From Acidimicrobiia bacterium (GTDB lineage Bacteria > Actinomycetota > Acidimicrobiia > Acidimicrobiales > Aldehydirespiratoraceae), in NCBI GenBank assembly GCA_022819505.1, contig JAJEHD010000016.1:1-60275 (forward strand): 60,275 nucleotides of DNA. The letters run 5' to 3'. Below, in pieces: positions 12,174-20,555 of this stretch; position 1 is the first letter of the stretch, and every line of letters starts with the position of its first letter. Below the pieces are notes generated by a model. It saw only the letters and a list, made by a program, of their open reading frames with translations. It was not told where the DNA came from and searched no databases. The translations under genes and the position numbers were made by a program.

Positions 12174-13589
12174 CTACAGGCGAGACATCGCCTTGCGAAG
12201 CCGGGAGAGTGTCTGGTCCTTGCCCAGCAGGCGCATCGGCTCCCACAGAGGCAGCCCGGCGGCGGTGCCGGTGAGGGCCACCCGGACCGGGGGCTGGGAC
12301 CGCACCCGTTGGCCGATGCTCGCGGTCAGCTCGTCGCCTACCCCCATGATGATGGCCTCAAGCCGCTCGGCTGAGGAGAAGTCGTCGTCAGCGAGCTGGG
12401 ACACCACCGCCTCCAGCACCTCCGCAGCCGCCCTGCCCTTGACGATCGACTTGTGCCAGGCCTTCTCGTCGTAGGAGACGTCGGGACACAGGATCCAATC
12501 GATCCAGCCTGCGGCCTCGTCGAGGTGCGCGATCCGCTGCTGTATCTCGCCGGCGAGCGCCCGCACGATGCCCCGGTCGTACTGCTCGGGGGGCCAAGGG
12601 GCATCGGCCCCGGTGAGGAACGGCTCAGCCCGCTCCGCGAACTGATCGGTGGAGAGCGCCTTGATGTAGACGGAGTTCATGTGGTCGAGCCGGGCCGGGT
12701 CGAAGAACGCCGGCGCCGGCTTCACCGCGTCGAGGTCGAACAGGGCGACGATCTCCTCGAGTGGGCGGATCTCCACCTCGTCGGGAGGTCCCCAGCCGAG
12801 CAGGGCCAGGTAGTTCACCATGGCCTCGGGCAGGTATCCCCGGCGGCGGTAGTTGTCGAGGGCCACATCGTCGCGCCGCTTGGAGAGCTTCTGGCGCTTG
12901 GCGCTCACCAGCAGCGGCAGGTGCGCGTAGTGGGGCAGCGTGCCGAAGCCGAGGGCCTGCCAGATCAACTGCACCCTGGGGGTGGTGTTGAGCAGGTCCT
13001 CGCCCCGGACCACATGGGTGATACCCATGTCGTGGTCGTCTACTGCGTTGGCCAGATGGAACGTGGGCGACCCGTCGCCGCGCCGGATGACGAAGTCCTC
13101 CAGCGACTCGTTCGGGAAGCTCACCCGCCCCCGCACGATGTCGTCCACCACGGTGGCGCCGTCGTCGGGGCAGCGGAACCGCACCACCACGCCCGGACCG
13201 TCCTTGACGTTGCGCTCGCGGGACCAGCCGTGGTAGCCGGCCGGCAGTCCGGCCTCGGCGCACCGCTCCTCGATCTCGGCCCGGGTCAGGTCGCAGTAGT
13301 AGGCCGATCCGTCGGCCACCAGTTGCTCGATGGCGTCGGAGTGCAGATCGCGCCGTTCGGACTGGAAGTGGGGCCCCGAGTCCCAGTCCAAGCCCAGCCA
13401 CTGCAGCGGCTCGATGATGGCGTCCACATACTCCTGGGTCTTGAGCGCGGCGTCGGTGTCCTCCACCCGCAGCACCATCTCGCCGCCGTGATGGCGGGCG
13501 AACAGCCAGTTGAACAGCGCGGTGCGGGCACTGCCCACATGCAGGAACCCCGTCGGCGCAGGCGCGAAGCGGACCCGGGGCGAACTCAC
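12174..13589 (-). CDS. gltX: Glutamyl-tRNA synthetase
   Basis: A class I synthetase of 471 residues charging tRNA-Glu. The ATP-binding HIGH-type motif appears in [18 protein letters not shown] and the second signature as KLSKR in [47 protein letters not shown] and a helical anticodon-binding C terminus complete the family pattern. The GTG start at 13589 has a TAGTCT -10 box 6 nt upstream, implying leaderless transcription. The gene stands alone, divergent from the RDD genes. Confidence 0.95.
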   Translation of the reverse strand: MSSPRVRFAPAPTGFLHVGSARTALFNWLFARHHGGEMVLRVEDTDAALKTQEYVDAIIEPLQWLGLDWDSGPHFQSERRDLHSDAIEQLVADGSAYYCDLTRAEIEERCAEAGLPAGYHGWSRERNVKDGPGVVVRFRCPDDGATVVDDIVRGRVSFPNESLEDFVIRRGDGSPTFHLANAVDDHDMGITHVVRGEDLLNTTPRVQLIWQALGFGTLPHYAHLPLLVSAKRQKLSKRRDDVALDNYRRRGYLPEAMVNYLALLGWGPPDEVEIRPLEEIVALFDLDAVKPAPAFFDPARLDHMNSVYIKALSTDQFAERAEPFLTGADAPWPPEQYDRGIVRALAGEIQQRIAHLDEAAGWIDWILCPDVSYDEKAWHKSIVKGRAAAEVLEAVVSQLADDDFSSAERLEAIIMGVGDELTASIGQRVRSQPPVRVALTGTAAGLPLWEPMRLLGKDQTLSRLRKAMSRL

Positions 13590-13595
13590 ACGGCG

Positions 13596-13601
13596 AGACT
13601 A
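13596..13601 (-). promoter_or_regulatory. -10 box, leaderless gltX promoter
   Basis: TAGTCT on the minus strand ends 6 nt before the GTG start of gltX. No ribosome-binding site fits between them. Confidence 0.5.
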
Positions 13602-13704
13602 CCGACACCTCACTCCGCGTCATGCGAGCCGTTTCCCGGCAGGTCGACCGGGGCGGCTCTGTTAGCGTGGCGGCAGCTTGCGCCGCCGGTTGTCTGGAGT
13701 GGCC

Positions 13705-14484
13705 GTGTCCGATATGCCCCCGCCCCCTCCAGACGATCCGGGCTGGTCGTCCCAGCCGCCTAGGCCACCGCCATCCCCGGACGACTCGGGCTGGTCGTCC
13801 CAGCCGCCCGAGCCGCCACCACTCGCCCCGCCTTCGACGGCGGGAGGCGTCCCGGGTGCCCGCACCGCTCTCCTCAGCACTGGGGAGACAGTGGCGCTGG
13901 CCTCTCCCGGAACGCGCCTCACAGCCCGGATCGCCGACCTGCTGATCCTGGCGATCGTCACGGCAATCCTTCAACGTGTATTGGAATCCGGGCTGGACTC
14001 GGTCGCGTTCGCCGCCGGCATCGTCATCGCCGCCGCTTACGAGACCGCCTTCATCGCCATCAAGGGCCAGACGCCGGGCAAGATGGCGACCCGGATAAGG
14101 ATCGTGCGCGCCAGCAACGGCACCATCCCAGGTTGGGGCGCCTCTGCGGCCCGCTGGGCATTGCCGTCCGTCGCAGCGTACGCGAGCGTCCTCGCCTGGT
14201 ACGTCTGGGTCGAGCCGACCGCGACGACTTCCATCTTCTTGTCCGCCATCTTGTTAATCCTGTTGGATCACGCCAGCACCGGCCTGGTATACGCCTCGTT
14301 GCTCTGGCATAAGCGCCGCCAAGGATGGCACGACATGGTCGCCCGGACCCTGGTGATCAACACGCCGGAGCAGACGGCACGGTCCAACAGGGTCGCCATC
14401 GGGGTCGGCATTGCCCTCGTAGCGCTCGCCGTCCTGCTCCCCATCGTGCTCTTTATCGCGCTCATCTCGGCATTCGGCCCCTGA
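13705..14484 (+). CDS. RDD-family membrane protein 1
   Basis: A 259-residue protein with a cytosolic Pro-rich head and an RDD transmembrane domain. The head contains two copies of the motif DD-GWSSQPP. The RDD part begins near RLTARIADLLILAIV (helix 1), continues with the ETAFIAIKGQTPGKMATRIRIVR signature, and has four or five hydrophobic segments. The conserved Asp and Arg of RDD domains are present. Function in this family is poorly defined; some members are ion antiporters. The GTG at 13705 after GGAG matches the start of the neighbouring paralogue (VSD-PPPPPDD). Confidence 0.75.
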   Translation: MSDMPPPPPDDPGWSSQPPRPPPSPDDSGWSSQPPEPPPLAPPSTAGGVPGARTALLSTGETVALASPGTRLTARIADLLILAIVTAILQRVLESGLDSVAFAAGIVIAAAYETAFIAIKGQTPGKMATRIRIVRASNGTIPGWGASAARWALPSVAAYASVLAWYVWVEPTATTSIFLSAILLILLDHASTGLVYASLLWHKRRQGWHDMVARTLVINTPEQTARSNRVAIGVGIALVALAVLLPIVLFIALISAFGP

Positions 14485-14542
14485 CAGGAGGCTCTGCTAC
14501 CGTCGCGCCGACCTAGCAGTCCCGAGATCGAAGGAGCAGCCC

Positions 14543-15133
14543 GTGTCCGACTTGCCCCCACCCCCTCCTGACGACTCGAACTGGTCTACCCAACCTCCTC
14601 CCCCGCCGGAGTCCGCTCCCACCAACCCCCAGGCGAGGACAGGCTGGGCCACTCTCGGAACAGGAGGGACCGTCGAACTCGCCGGCCCCCTGGGTCGCCT
14701 CGGCGCCAGGATCATCGACGTCGTGATCATGTTCGTGATCAGCATCATCCTGGTCGCGGTCGGAGTGTTGTCGGCGCTCGGCCTCGCCTCCGGCGATGTG
14801 ACCGATGAGGAGTCCGCCGCGGGCGTGGCGGCCTTTGTCGGTTTCGCGTTGGCCGGCGCGGTGGTCGGCATCATCTACGAAGTCAGCATGATCGCTCTCA
14901 GAGGCCAGACTCTCGGAAAGATGGCGACGCGCATCAAGGTCGTGCGGGCTGACAACGGCCTCGTGCCCGGATGGGGCAAGTCGATCGGCCGGTGGATCAT
15001 TCCCGCGGCGCTCGGCTTCATCCCCTTCGTCGGGTGGCTCCTGTCGCTGCTCGTGTACATCTCCCTGCTATGGGACAAGGTCCGACAGGGGTGGCACGAC
15101 AAGGCAGCCGGGACCTTGGTCGTCAAGGTCTGA
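14543..15133 (+). CDS. RDD-family membrane protein 2
   Basis: A 196-residue paralogue of the preceding gene, 58 nt downstream on the same strand. It has one copy of the PPPPPDDSNWSTQPPPPP head and an RDD domain with RLGARIIDVVIMFVIS, then the ALRGQTLGKMATRIKVVRAD signature and WDKVRQGWHDKAAGTLVV at the end. GTG start with GAAGGAG upstream. The two genes look like a tandem duplication. What it transports, if anything, cannot be told from the sequence. Confidence 0.78.
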   Translation: MSDLPPPPPDDSNWSTQPPPPPESAPTNPQARTGWATLGTGGTVELAGPLGRLGARIIDVVIMFVISIILVAVGVLSALGLASGDVTDEESAAGVAAFVGFALAGAVVGIIYEVSMIALRGQTLGKMATRIKVVRADNGLVPGWGKSIGRWIIPAALGFIPFVGWLLSLLVYISLLWDKVRQGWHDKAAGTLVVKV

Positions 15134-15136
15134 TCG

Positions 15137-15170
15137 GCCCGTCGGAGATCCGGACGGGCGGCTGAGCCGC
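15137..15170. terminator. Two adjacent hairpins between convergent genes
   Basis: GCCCGTC (15137-15143) pairs with GACGGGC (15153-15159), and GCGGC/GCCGC at 15158-15170 forms a second small stem. They fill the gap between the RDD 2 stop and the stop of the convergent hypothetical gene. No T-tract is present, so terminator function is only likely from position. Confidence 0.35.
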
Positions 15171-15719
15171 TTACAGACCTAGGGGGACGCGCCAGTCCTG
15201 AGCGGAGGCCTCGGCGACTGCGGCCGGGGTGAGGCGCAGCGTGTCGGCGGGGACTAGGTCGGCGAGCCGGAGCTTGACGTGGTAGCCGTGGTGGCCAGCT
15301 GCGCCCGCGAACCGTTCCCGGCGCCAGGTCACGAGAGCGGCGTCAGCGTCGATCAAGTAGCCAAACAGCTCCAGCGCCAGCCGCAGGTCGTGCACCACTG
15401 GCGCCCGGCCGAACAGGGAGGCCCGGCGTAGGGCCACCGCGCAGCATCCGGCCAGCGCGTCGTCCTCCCGCTCGCCGTCGGCCAGTACCAGCCGGCCGGC
15501 GAAGCGCTCGGCCAGCTTCAGCGCGTAGCCCTGGTCGGGGCCCTGGCAACCCAGACCGGGACCGGCAGTCGGCTCCCCGCCCACCACCTCGCCGGGCCGG
15601 TCGGCCATCCACGGATCGTCCCGCCGGGGCGGCGACCGGTAGATGGAGGGAGCCTTGGCGGTAGCCGGAACGTAAGACGGAGCAGCCACGGCCACGCAGG
15701 GTAGTGCCACACGGCCCAA
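15171..15719 (-). CDS. Hypothetical protein
   Basis: An open frame of 182 residues that I do not recognise. The C-terminal ~110 residues look like a folded globular protein, with Ala/Leu-rich helices (YALKLAERFAGRLVLADGE, LRLALELFGYLIDADAALV) and a mixed tail. The first ~60 residues are Pro/Arg-rich and less convincing. A GAGGAGG ribosome-binding site stands 5 nt before a TTG at 15719, which supports that start. It is convergent with RDD 2 and divergent from the hicA-like gene. No catalytic motif or membrane segment is evident. Confidence 0.5.
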   Translation of the reverse strand: MGRVALPCVAVAAPSYVPATAKAPSIYRSPPRRDDPWMADRPGEVVGGEPTAGPGLGCQGPDQGYALKLAERFAGRLVLADGEREDDALAGCCAVALRRASLFGRAPVVHDLRLALELFGYLIDADAALVTWRRERFAGAAGHHGYHVKLRLADLVPADTLRLTPAAVAEASAQDWRVPLGL

Positions 15720-15763
15720 CGCCCCTCCTCATGGACCGCAGAGGGGAGCAATCCTCATCGGCG

Positions 15764-15769
15764 TATGCT
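15764..15769 (+). promoter_or_regulatory. -10 box, leaderless hicA-like promoter
   Basis: TATGCT ends 6 nt before the GTG of the hicA-like gene. Confidence 0.5.
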
Positions 15770-15775
15770 CCCGGC

Positions 15776-15943
15776 GTGAATAAGCTGACATTGATCAAAA
15801 AGCTCCGGAAGATAGCTAGAAGTAAGGGACTATCCTTTGTCAAGGTTCGGGAGGGCAGGCATGAGATCTGGGCAATAGGCTCGCAGATGATCCAGATTCC
15901 CCGGCACAACGAGATTCAGGAAGGAACGGCTGCAAGATCATGA
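15776..15943 (+). pseudogene. hicA: HicA-like mRNA interferase, probably frameshifted at the C terminus
   Basis: A 55-residue reading that matches the YcfA/HicA toxin family: KLTLIKKLRKIARSKGLSF, then the catalytic-His loop in VREGRHEIW, then QIPRHNEIQEGTA. HicA toxins act as ribosome-independent mRNA interferases. After EGTA the frame ends quickly (ARS-stop), where the family normally has one more helix. Reading on in the -1 frame from the GCT codon gives KIMNVARR and continues to a TGA at 15985-15987, which overlaps the hicB ATG as ATGA. This is the coupling expected for hicAB, so I infer a recent frameshift or sequencing error. The GTG start follows a -10 box by 6 nt. Confidence 0.6.
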
Positions 15944-15983
15944 ACGTGGCACGGCGAGTGCCGCCGGAGACGGAGGCGCGGAC

Positions 15984-16229
15984 ATGAACGAGACGGCTGC
16001 TGAGGCGGGCACCGGGGCGCGTCCTGGTGACACCTTCCATGTCCGAGCGACGCCGGGAGGCGGCTGGTGGGGAATCACCATCGACGAACTGGGCAGCGTG
16101 TTCGCTCAGACCAGACGCTTTGAGGACGTGGAGGCGGAGGCTCGTTCCGCCATAGCCTTCTGGTTCGACGTGGACGAGTCCCGAGTCGGTGGCATTGTCG
16201 TGACCGCGGCCGAGGTCGCTGCCAGCTGA
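15984..16229 (+). CDS. hicB: HicB-like antitoxin
   Basis: An 81-residue protein with the HicB partial RNase-H-like fold: FHVRATPGGGWWGITIDEL, then the GSVFAQTRRFEDVEAEARSA segment and IAFWFDVDES. In the family this protein binds and masks HicA and often represses the operon. There is no obvious DNA-binding domain after the fold, so repression may need another protein or may be absent. It lies directly after the hicA-like gene. Confidence 0.75.
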   Translation: MNETAAEAGTGARPGDTFHVRATPGGGWWGITIDELGSVFAQTRRFEDVEAEARSAIAFWFDVDESRVGGIVVTAAEVAAS

Positions 16230-16292
16230 CGCAGCAGATAGGACGGTAGTCAACCCCGCTAGGCCGGGTGGTGGCGTCGGGGTGGCAGGGGT

Positions 16293-17900
16293 TCAGTCGT
16301 CGGCGTGGAGCAGGCCGTACACCACTGAGTCGGCCAGCGCCTGCCAGGATGCCTCGATGATGTTCTCCGACACGCCGATGGTGGTCCACACCTTGCGCCG
16401 GTCGGTGGAGTCGATCAGCACCCGGGTCACCGCGCCGGTCCCCTTCTGGGTGTCGAGCACCCGGACTTTGAAGTCGGTGAGCGAGATGCTCTCCAGGGCC
16501 GGGTAGCGGTCGCCCAGCGCGTTGCGCAGCGCGGTGTCCAGGGCGTTGACCGGGCCGTTGCCCTCCCCCACGGCCACGCAGCGCTCGCCGCCGACCCACA
16601 CCTTGACGGTGGCCTCGGTGTCGACGTCGACCGACACGTCGTTCCAGGCCCGGGCTCCGGTTCCGGAGCGGTGGTCCATAGACACCCGGAACGACTCCAG
16701 CCTGAAGAAGTCCTGCTCCCAGCCGGCCGCGCCTCGCATCAGGAGCTCCAGGGAGGCGTCGGCCGCCTCGAAGTGGTATCCGGCGTGCTCCAGCCGCTTG
16801 AGGGTGTCGATCACGTCGCCCAGCACCCGGCCGTCGATGTCGAGGCCGAGCTCGGCGGCCCGCATCTCCAGCGTGGACCGGCCAGCCATCTCCGACACCA
16901 GCACCCTCGTGCCGTTGCCCACCAGGTCGGGCGACACGTGCTCGTAGGCGTCGGGGCGCCGGCTCAGGGCGCTGGCATGCAGTCCGGCCTTGTGGGCGAA
17001 GGCGCTGGCCCCGACGTAGGGCTGCTGGGGGTTCAAGGGAAGGTTGACCAGTTCGGCCACGTGGTGCGACACCGACGTGAGCATCGGCAGGCGGCCATCC
17101 GGCAGCGCCTGCATGCCCATCTTCAGTTCCAGGTTGGCGATGATGGGCACCAGGTCGCAGTTGCCGACCCGCTCGCCGTAGCCGTTGATGGTGCCCTGCA
17201 CGTGAACCGCCCCGGCCTGAACCGCGGTCAGCGCGTTGGCCACGCCGCAGCCGGTGTCGTTGTGGAGGTGGATGCCGACGTCGCAGTCCACGTGGGCGAC
17301 CACGGCCGCGACCGCCTCGGAGATGTCGTCGGGCAGGGTGCCGCCGTTGGTGTCGCACAGCACCACGGTGGAGGCGCCGGCCATGGCCGCGGCCTCCAGC
17401 ACCCGCAGGCTGAACTCGCCGTTGTTGCGGTAGCCGTCGAAGAAGTGCTCGGCGTCGAAGAGCACCCGCTTGCCCGCCGCCACCAGGAACTCCACCGAGT
17501 CGGCCACCATGGCCACCCCCTCGTCGAGAGTGGTCTGCAGCGCCTCGGTGACGTGATAGTCCCAGCACTTGCCGACGATGCACACCGCCGGGGTTCCCGC
17601 CGAGGCCAGGTTGGCCAGCACCTGGTCCGAGTCCACCTTGCCCCTGGCCCTGCGGGTGGATCCGAACGCCACCAGCTCGCTGACCTTCAGGTCGAGCTCC
17701 GAGCGGGCCCTGGTGAAGAACTCGTCGTCCTTGGGGTTGGCGCCCGGCCAGCCCCCCTCGATGAACGCGACCCCGAGGAGGTCGAGCTGCTCGGCGATGC
17801 GCAGCTTGTCATCGACGGTGAGCGAGATCCCCTCAAGCTGGGTGCCGTCTCGCAGGGTGGTGTCGTAGATCTCTACCGAGGGGCGCTCTCCACTACTCAT
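16293..17900 (-). CDS. cimA: Citramalate synthase
   Basis: CimA condenses pyruvate and acetyl-CoA to (R)-citramalate, the threonine-independent entry to isoleucine. The 535-residue protein begins with the DRE-TIM signature VEIYDTTLRDGTQLEGISL. It has the metal-binding HLHNDTGCGVANA motif, GTINGYGERVGN and FAHKAGLHASA, and ends with the C-terminal LeuA-type regulatory domain of about 130 residues (NALDTALRNALGDRYPALES). That domain senses the end product in the family. IPMS (LeuA) is the main alternative, but length and the EGGWPGANPKD stretch favour CimA. Its ATG overlaps the end of ilvE by 8 nt. Confidence 0.93.
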   Translation of the reverse strand: MSSGERPSVEIYDTTLRDGTQLEGISLTVDDKLRIAEQLDLLGVAFIEGGWPGANPKDDEFFTRARSELDLKVSELVAFGSTRRARGKVDSDQVLANLASAGTPAVCIVGKCWDYHVTEALQTTLDEGVAMVADSVEFLVAAGKRVLFDAEHFFDGYRNNGEFSLRVLEAAAMAGASTVVLCDTNGGTLPDDISEAVAAVVAHVDCDVGIHLHNDTGCGVANALTAVQAGAVHVQGTINGYGERVGNCDLVPIIANLELKMGMQALPDGRLPMLTSVSHHVAELVNLPLNPQQPYVGASAFAHKAGLHASALSRRPDAYEHVSPDLVGNGTRVLVSEMAGRSTLEMRAAELGLDIDGRVLGDVIDTLKRLEHAGYHFEAADASLELLMRGAAGWEQDFFRLESFRVSMDHRSGTGARAWNDVSVDVDTEATVKVWVGGERCVAVGEGNGPVNALDTALRNALGDRYPALESISLTDFKVRVLDTQKGTGAVTRVLIDSTDRRKVWTTIGVSENIIEASWQALADSVVYGLLHADD

Positions 17901-18813
17901 GCACGTACTCGTTCCATGTCTTGTAGCGGTCGGTGCGGCCCCGCACCGCGTCGGCGTAGGCCTCGGCGATGGCCAGCGTGCGAGGTCCGGGGCACTCCAG
18001 CGCCCGGTCGTCCACCGAGTTGACCGCGCCCACCTCGGTCGCGGTCCCGCACACGAAGACCTCCTGGGCTGTGTACAGGTCGCTGCGGGCCAGGTCGCCG
18101 ACGACGACGTCGATGCCGATGTCGCGGGCGATGGTGATCACCGAGTCCTGGGTGATGCCGGGCAGGGCCCCCGATGACAGCGGCGGCGTCACCATCACCT
18201 CGGCCGCGCCGGCGAAGATGTTCTCACCGCTGCACTCCGACACCAGACCGGCTGGGTTGAGCATGATGGCCTCGTCGTACCCGGCCCTCAGCGCCTCCAT
18301 CTTGGCCAGCGTCGAGTTGGCGTAGTTGCCGGTGGTCTTTGAGGCGGGGGGCATGATGTTGTGGTCGTGGCGGGCCCATGACGAGATCTTCAGGCGCACC
18401 CCTTTGGTGAGCGCTTCGTCGCCGAGGTACGCGCCCCAGGGCCACACTGCGATGGCGACCTCGGTGACGCAGCCGGCGGTGGACAGGCCGATCTCGCCGT
18501 AGCCGTAGTAGGCGATCGGGCGCACGTAGCACTCTGGAAGGCCGCTGTCGCGCACCACCAGCTTGCAGGCCTCCACGATCTCGGGCACCGAGTACGGCAT
18601 GTCCATGTTGAGGATCCTGGCCGAGTTGTGCATGCGCTCGATGTGGTCGGTGAGCCGGAAGACGGCCGGCCCGTCGTCGGTGGCGTAGGCCCGGATCCCC
18701 TCGAACACGCCGGTGCCGTAGTGCAGCGTGTGCGACAGCACATGGATCTTGGCGTCCTCCCAGGGCACCAGCTCGCCGTTCATCCAGATGTGCTTGGTGG
18801 GTGTTATGGGCAT
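17893..18813 (-). CDS. ilvE: Branched-chain amino acid aminotransferase
   Basis: A 306-residue class IV PLP enzyme for the last step of Ile, Leu and Val synthesis. The family pattern is clear: WMNGELVPWEDAKIHVLSHT, then LHYGTGVFEGIRAY, the PLP lysine in TTGNYANSTLAKMEAL, GYDEAIMLNPAGLVSECSGEN, and VFVCGTATEV. A GAGGAACA ribosome-binding site stands before the ATG. The gene sits between leuB and cimA; all three are branched-chain genes and probably share the leuB leader. Confidence 0.95.
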   Translation of the reverse strand: MPITPTKHIWMNGELVPWEDAKIHVLSHTLHYGTGVFEGIRAYATDDGPAVFRLTDHIERMHNSARILNMDMPYSVPEIVEACKLVVRDSGLPECYVRPIAYYGYGEIGLSTAGCVTEVAIAVWPWGAYLGDEALTKGVRLKISSWARHDHNIMPPASKTTGNYANSTLAKMEALRAGYDEAIMLNPAGLVSECSGENIFAGAAEVMVTPPLSSGALPGITQDSVITIARDIGIDVVVGDLARSDLYTAQEVFVCGTATEVGAVNSVDDRALECPGPRTLAIAEAYADAVRGRTDRYKTWNEYVHE

Positions 18814-18871
18814 TGTTCCTCGATTGGCCTTCCGTGAGAATGACTGTGCGGCTGTCCGTATCGACCCGCGG

Positions 18872-19843
18872 CTAATCGGCTAGGCGGGCCACGATGGCGT
18901 CACCGATCTCGCTGGTGGTCCCAGTGAGCGGCTCGGGACGGTCGCAGGCCTTGCGGATGCGCTCTGCTGCCTCAGCCTCGCCGAGGTGGTCCAGCATCAT
19001 CGCGCCCGACAGCACGGCCGCGACGGGATTGGCCCGCCCAGTGCCGACGATATCGGGCGCCGAGCCGTGGACCGGCTCGAACATCGACACCCGCCCGGGA
19101 TGGAGGTTGGCTGTCGGGGCCAGCCCGATCCCGCCCGACACTGCGCCGCCGAGGTCGGTGAGGATGTCGCCGAAGAGGTTGTCGGTGACGATCACGTCGT
19201 AGCGCGCCGGATCCTCCACGAAATAGATGCAGGCCGCGTCGACATGGTTGTAGGCCGTCTCCACCCGGGGGTAGTCGGCGGCGACCGCCTGGAAGGTGCG
19301 GTCCCACAGGTCTCCCGAGAAGGTCAGCACGTTGGTCTTGTGGACCAGCGTCACATGCTGGCGGCGGGTCATGGCCAGATCGAACGCGTAGCGCACGGCC
19401 CGCTCCACGCCGTGGCGGGTGTTCACCGAGCCCTGGGTGGCTATCTCCTCGGGGGTTCCCCGCCTGAGGAAGCCGCCCTCGCCGGCGTAGGCGCCCTCGG
19501 TGTTCTCACGGATGACCACGAAGTCGTGGCCGGGCGCGGTGAAGGGCCGCAGATTGATGTAGAGATCCAGTTCGAAGCGCATCTTGAGCAACAGGCCCCG
19601 CTCGATGATGCCGGGCGGGACGCCGGGGGCGCCGACCGCGCCCGCGTAGAGCGCGTCGAGGTGGCGCCACTCCTCCAGGGTCTCATCGTCGAGCACCGTG
19701 CCGTCTCGCAGGTAGCGGGCACCGCCGAGGTCGTAGTGGGTCGTGTCGAGCTGCACCCCTGAGGCTGCGATCACCTTCAGGCCCTCGGCCACGACCTCCG
19801 GACCGATGCCGTCGCCTCCTATGACTCCCACTCGATGTGCCAT
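18872..19843 (-). CDS. leuB: 3-isopropylmalate dehydrogenase
   Basis: LeuB oxidatively decarboxylates 3-isopropylmalate, with NAD, in leucine synthesis. The 323-residue protein has VIGGDGIGPEVVAEGLKV, the FVVIRENTEGAYAGEGG loop, HKTNVL, and the VTDNLFGDILTDLGG-AVSGGIGLAPTANLHPG signature of decarboxylating dehydrogenases, ending FEPVHGSAPDI. First structural gene after a leader peptide and terminator hairpin. Only a weak ribosome-binding site is visible before the ATG. Confidence 0.94.
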   Translation of the reverse strand: MAHRVGVIGGDGIGPEVVAEGLKVIAASGVQLDTTHYDLGGARYLRDGTVLDDETLEEWRHLDALYAGAVGAPGVPPGIIERGLLLKMRFELDLYINLRPFTAPGHDFVVIRENTEGAYAGEGGFLRRGTPEEIATQGSVNTRHGVERAVRYAFDLAMTRRQHVTLVHKTNVLTFSGDLWDRTFQAVAADYPRVETAYNHVDAACIYFVEDPARYDVIVTDNLFGDILTDLGGAVSGGIGLAPTANLHPGRVSMFEPVHGSAPDIVGTGRANPVAAVLSGAMMLDHLGEAEAAERIRKACDRPEPLTGTTSEIGDAIVARLAD

Positions 19844-19905
19844 TGCTGATTGCTCGTTTCGTGTTGCTCGTCTCGTGATCCGGTTGTGCCGGCTTGCTCG
19901 TCGCT

Positions 19906-19939
19906 GAAATAAAGAAACCGCCCACCTGGGTGGACGGTT
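19906..19939 (-). terminator. Intrinsic terminator of the leuB leader (attenuator)
   Basis: On the minus strand AACCGTCCACC and GGTGGGCGGTT fold into an 11-position stem with one G-U pair; the innermost pair leaves only 2 nt, so a 4-nt loop is more realistic. It is followed by the T-rich run TTTCTTTATTTC. It lies between the leader peptide and leuB, in the leuB direction, which is the layout of an attenuator. Confidence 0.75.
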
Positions 19940-19943
19940 GAGG

Positions 19944-19966
19944 GCGCGCGCCGGGGTGGCGCGCGC
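19944..19966 (-). promoter_or_regulatory. GC-rich hairpin overlapping the leader peptide stop codon
   Basis: GCGCGCGCC and GGCGCGCGC are perfect complements with a 5-nt loop. The hairpin begins on the last base of the leader TAG codon. A ribosome stalled in, or released from, the leader would affect its folding. I infer that it is the pause or competing structure of the attenuator. Confidence 0.6.
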
Positions 19967-20010
19967 TACGGAATTACGATCGCGGGCTTGTCGGCCACGG
20001 AGACAAGCAT
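19966..20010 (-). CDS. Branched-chain-rich leader peptide upstream of leuB
   Basis: A 14-codon reading frame, MLVSVADKPAIVIP, ends in TAG exactly where the first leader hairpin begins. Six of the 13 codons after the ATG are Leu, Val or Ile, with Ile-Val-Ile just before the last codon. It precedes the leuB-ilvE-cimA genes, whose products make these same amino acids. This is the classic layout for ribosome-mediated attenuation, in which shortage of Ile/Val/Leu stalls the ribosome and prevents the terminator. The ribosome-binding site before the ATG is weak and no promoter is obvious, so expression is inferred. Confidence 0.6.
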   Translation of the reverse strand: MLVSVADKPAIVIP

Positions 20011-20042
20011 ACCGCGCCGTCCCGCCGGCCGGCCATCCTCCG

Positions 20043-20058
20043 CTATTCGCTCGGCCTC
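20043..20058 (-). repeat. Short fragment (D) of the dispersed repeat
   Basis: GAGGCCGAGCGAATAG on the minus strand is identical to the first 16 bases of repeat copy B. The match stops there. It lies about 30 nt upstream of the leuB leader peptide, in the divergent greA/leuB gap. Confidence 0.45.
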
Positions 20059-20066
20059 CCGGGCGG

Positions 20067-20072
20067 TAGATT
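20067..20072 (+). promoter_or_regulatory. -10 box, leaderless greA promoter
   Basis: TAGATT ends 6 nt before the greA ATG, so transcription would begin at the start codon. There is no ribosome-binding site. Confidence 0.5.
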
Positions 20073-20078
20073 GGTGCG

Positions 20079-20549
20079 ATGCCCGACGTCCATCACCTGT
20101 CACAGGACGCGCACGATCGGCTGACTGCGGAGCTTCAGGATCTCACCACTCGGGGCCGGATCGAGATAGCCGAGAAGATCGAAGCCGCCCGCAAGCTGGG
20201 CGACCTCTCCGAGAACGGGGACTACCACGCGGCCAAGGAGACCCAGGGCCTCATGGAGGAGAGGATCCTGCACCTGTCGCGGATCCTCACGGACGCGGTG
20301 ATCATCGACGCCGCCGCCGAGGATGCCGGAGTGACTCTCGGCTCGACGGTAACGGTGCTCTACGACGGCGACGACGAACCCGAGCGCCTGCTCCTCGGCT
20401 CGGTCGAGGAGCGCGCCGACGGCGTGATGATCGTGTCGCCCGGCTCTCCGATGGGCAAGGCACTGCTCGGAGCGGGCGCGGGCGATCATTTGGAGTTCGA
20501 GACGCCGGGCGGGACGACCGAGAAGGTCACCGTCGTCGAAGTCTCCTAG
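20079..20549 (+). CDS. greA: Transcription elongation factor GreA
   Basis: A 156-residue Gre factor that rescues backtracked RNA polymerase by stimulating transcript cleavage. The N-terminal coiled coil (LSQDAHDRLTAELQDL) carries the acidic tip in KLGDLSENGDYHAAKE. The C-terminal FKBP-like domain is recognisable in VTLGSTVTVLY and PGSPMGKALLGAGAGD. It is divergent from the leuB leader. It is not part of the leucine pathway, but leuC follows 208 nt later on the same strand. Confidence 0.95.
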   Translation: MPDVHHLSQDAHDRLTAELQDLTTRGRIEIAEKIEAARKLGDLSENGDYHAAKETQGLMEERILHLSRILTDAVIIDAAAEDAGVTLGSTVTVLYDGDDEPERLLLGSVEERADGVMIVSPGSPMGKALLGAGAGDHLEFETPGGTTEKVTVVEVS

Positions 20550-20555
20550 ACACGA

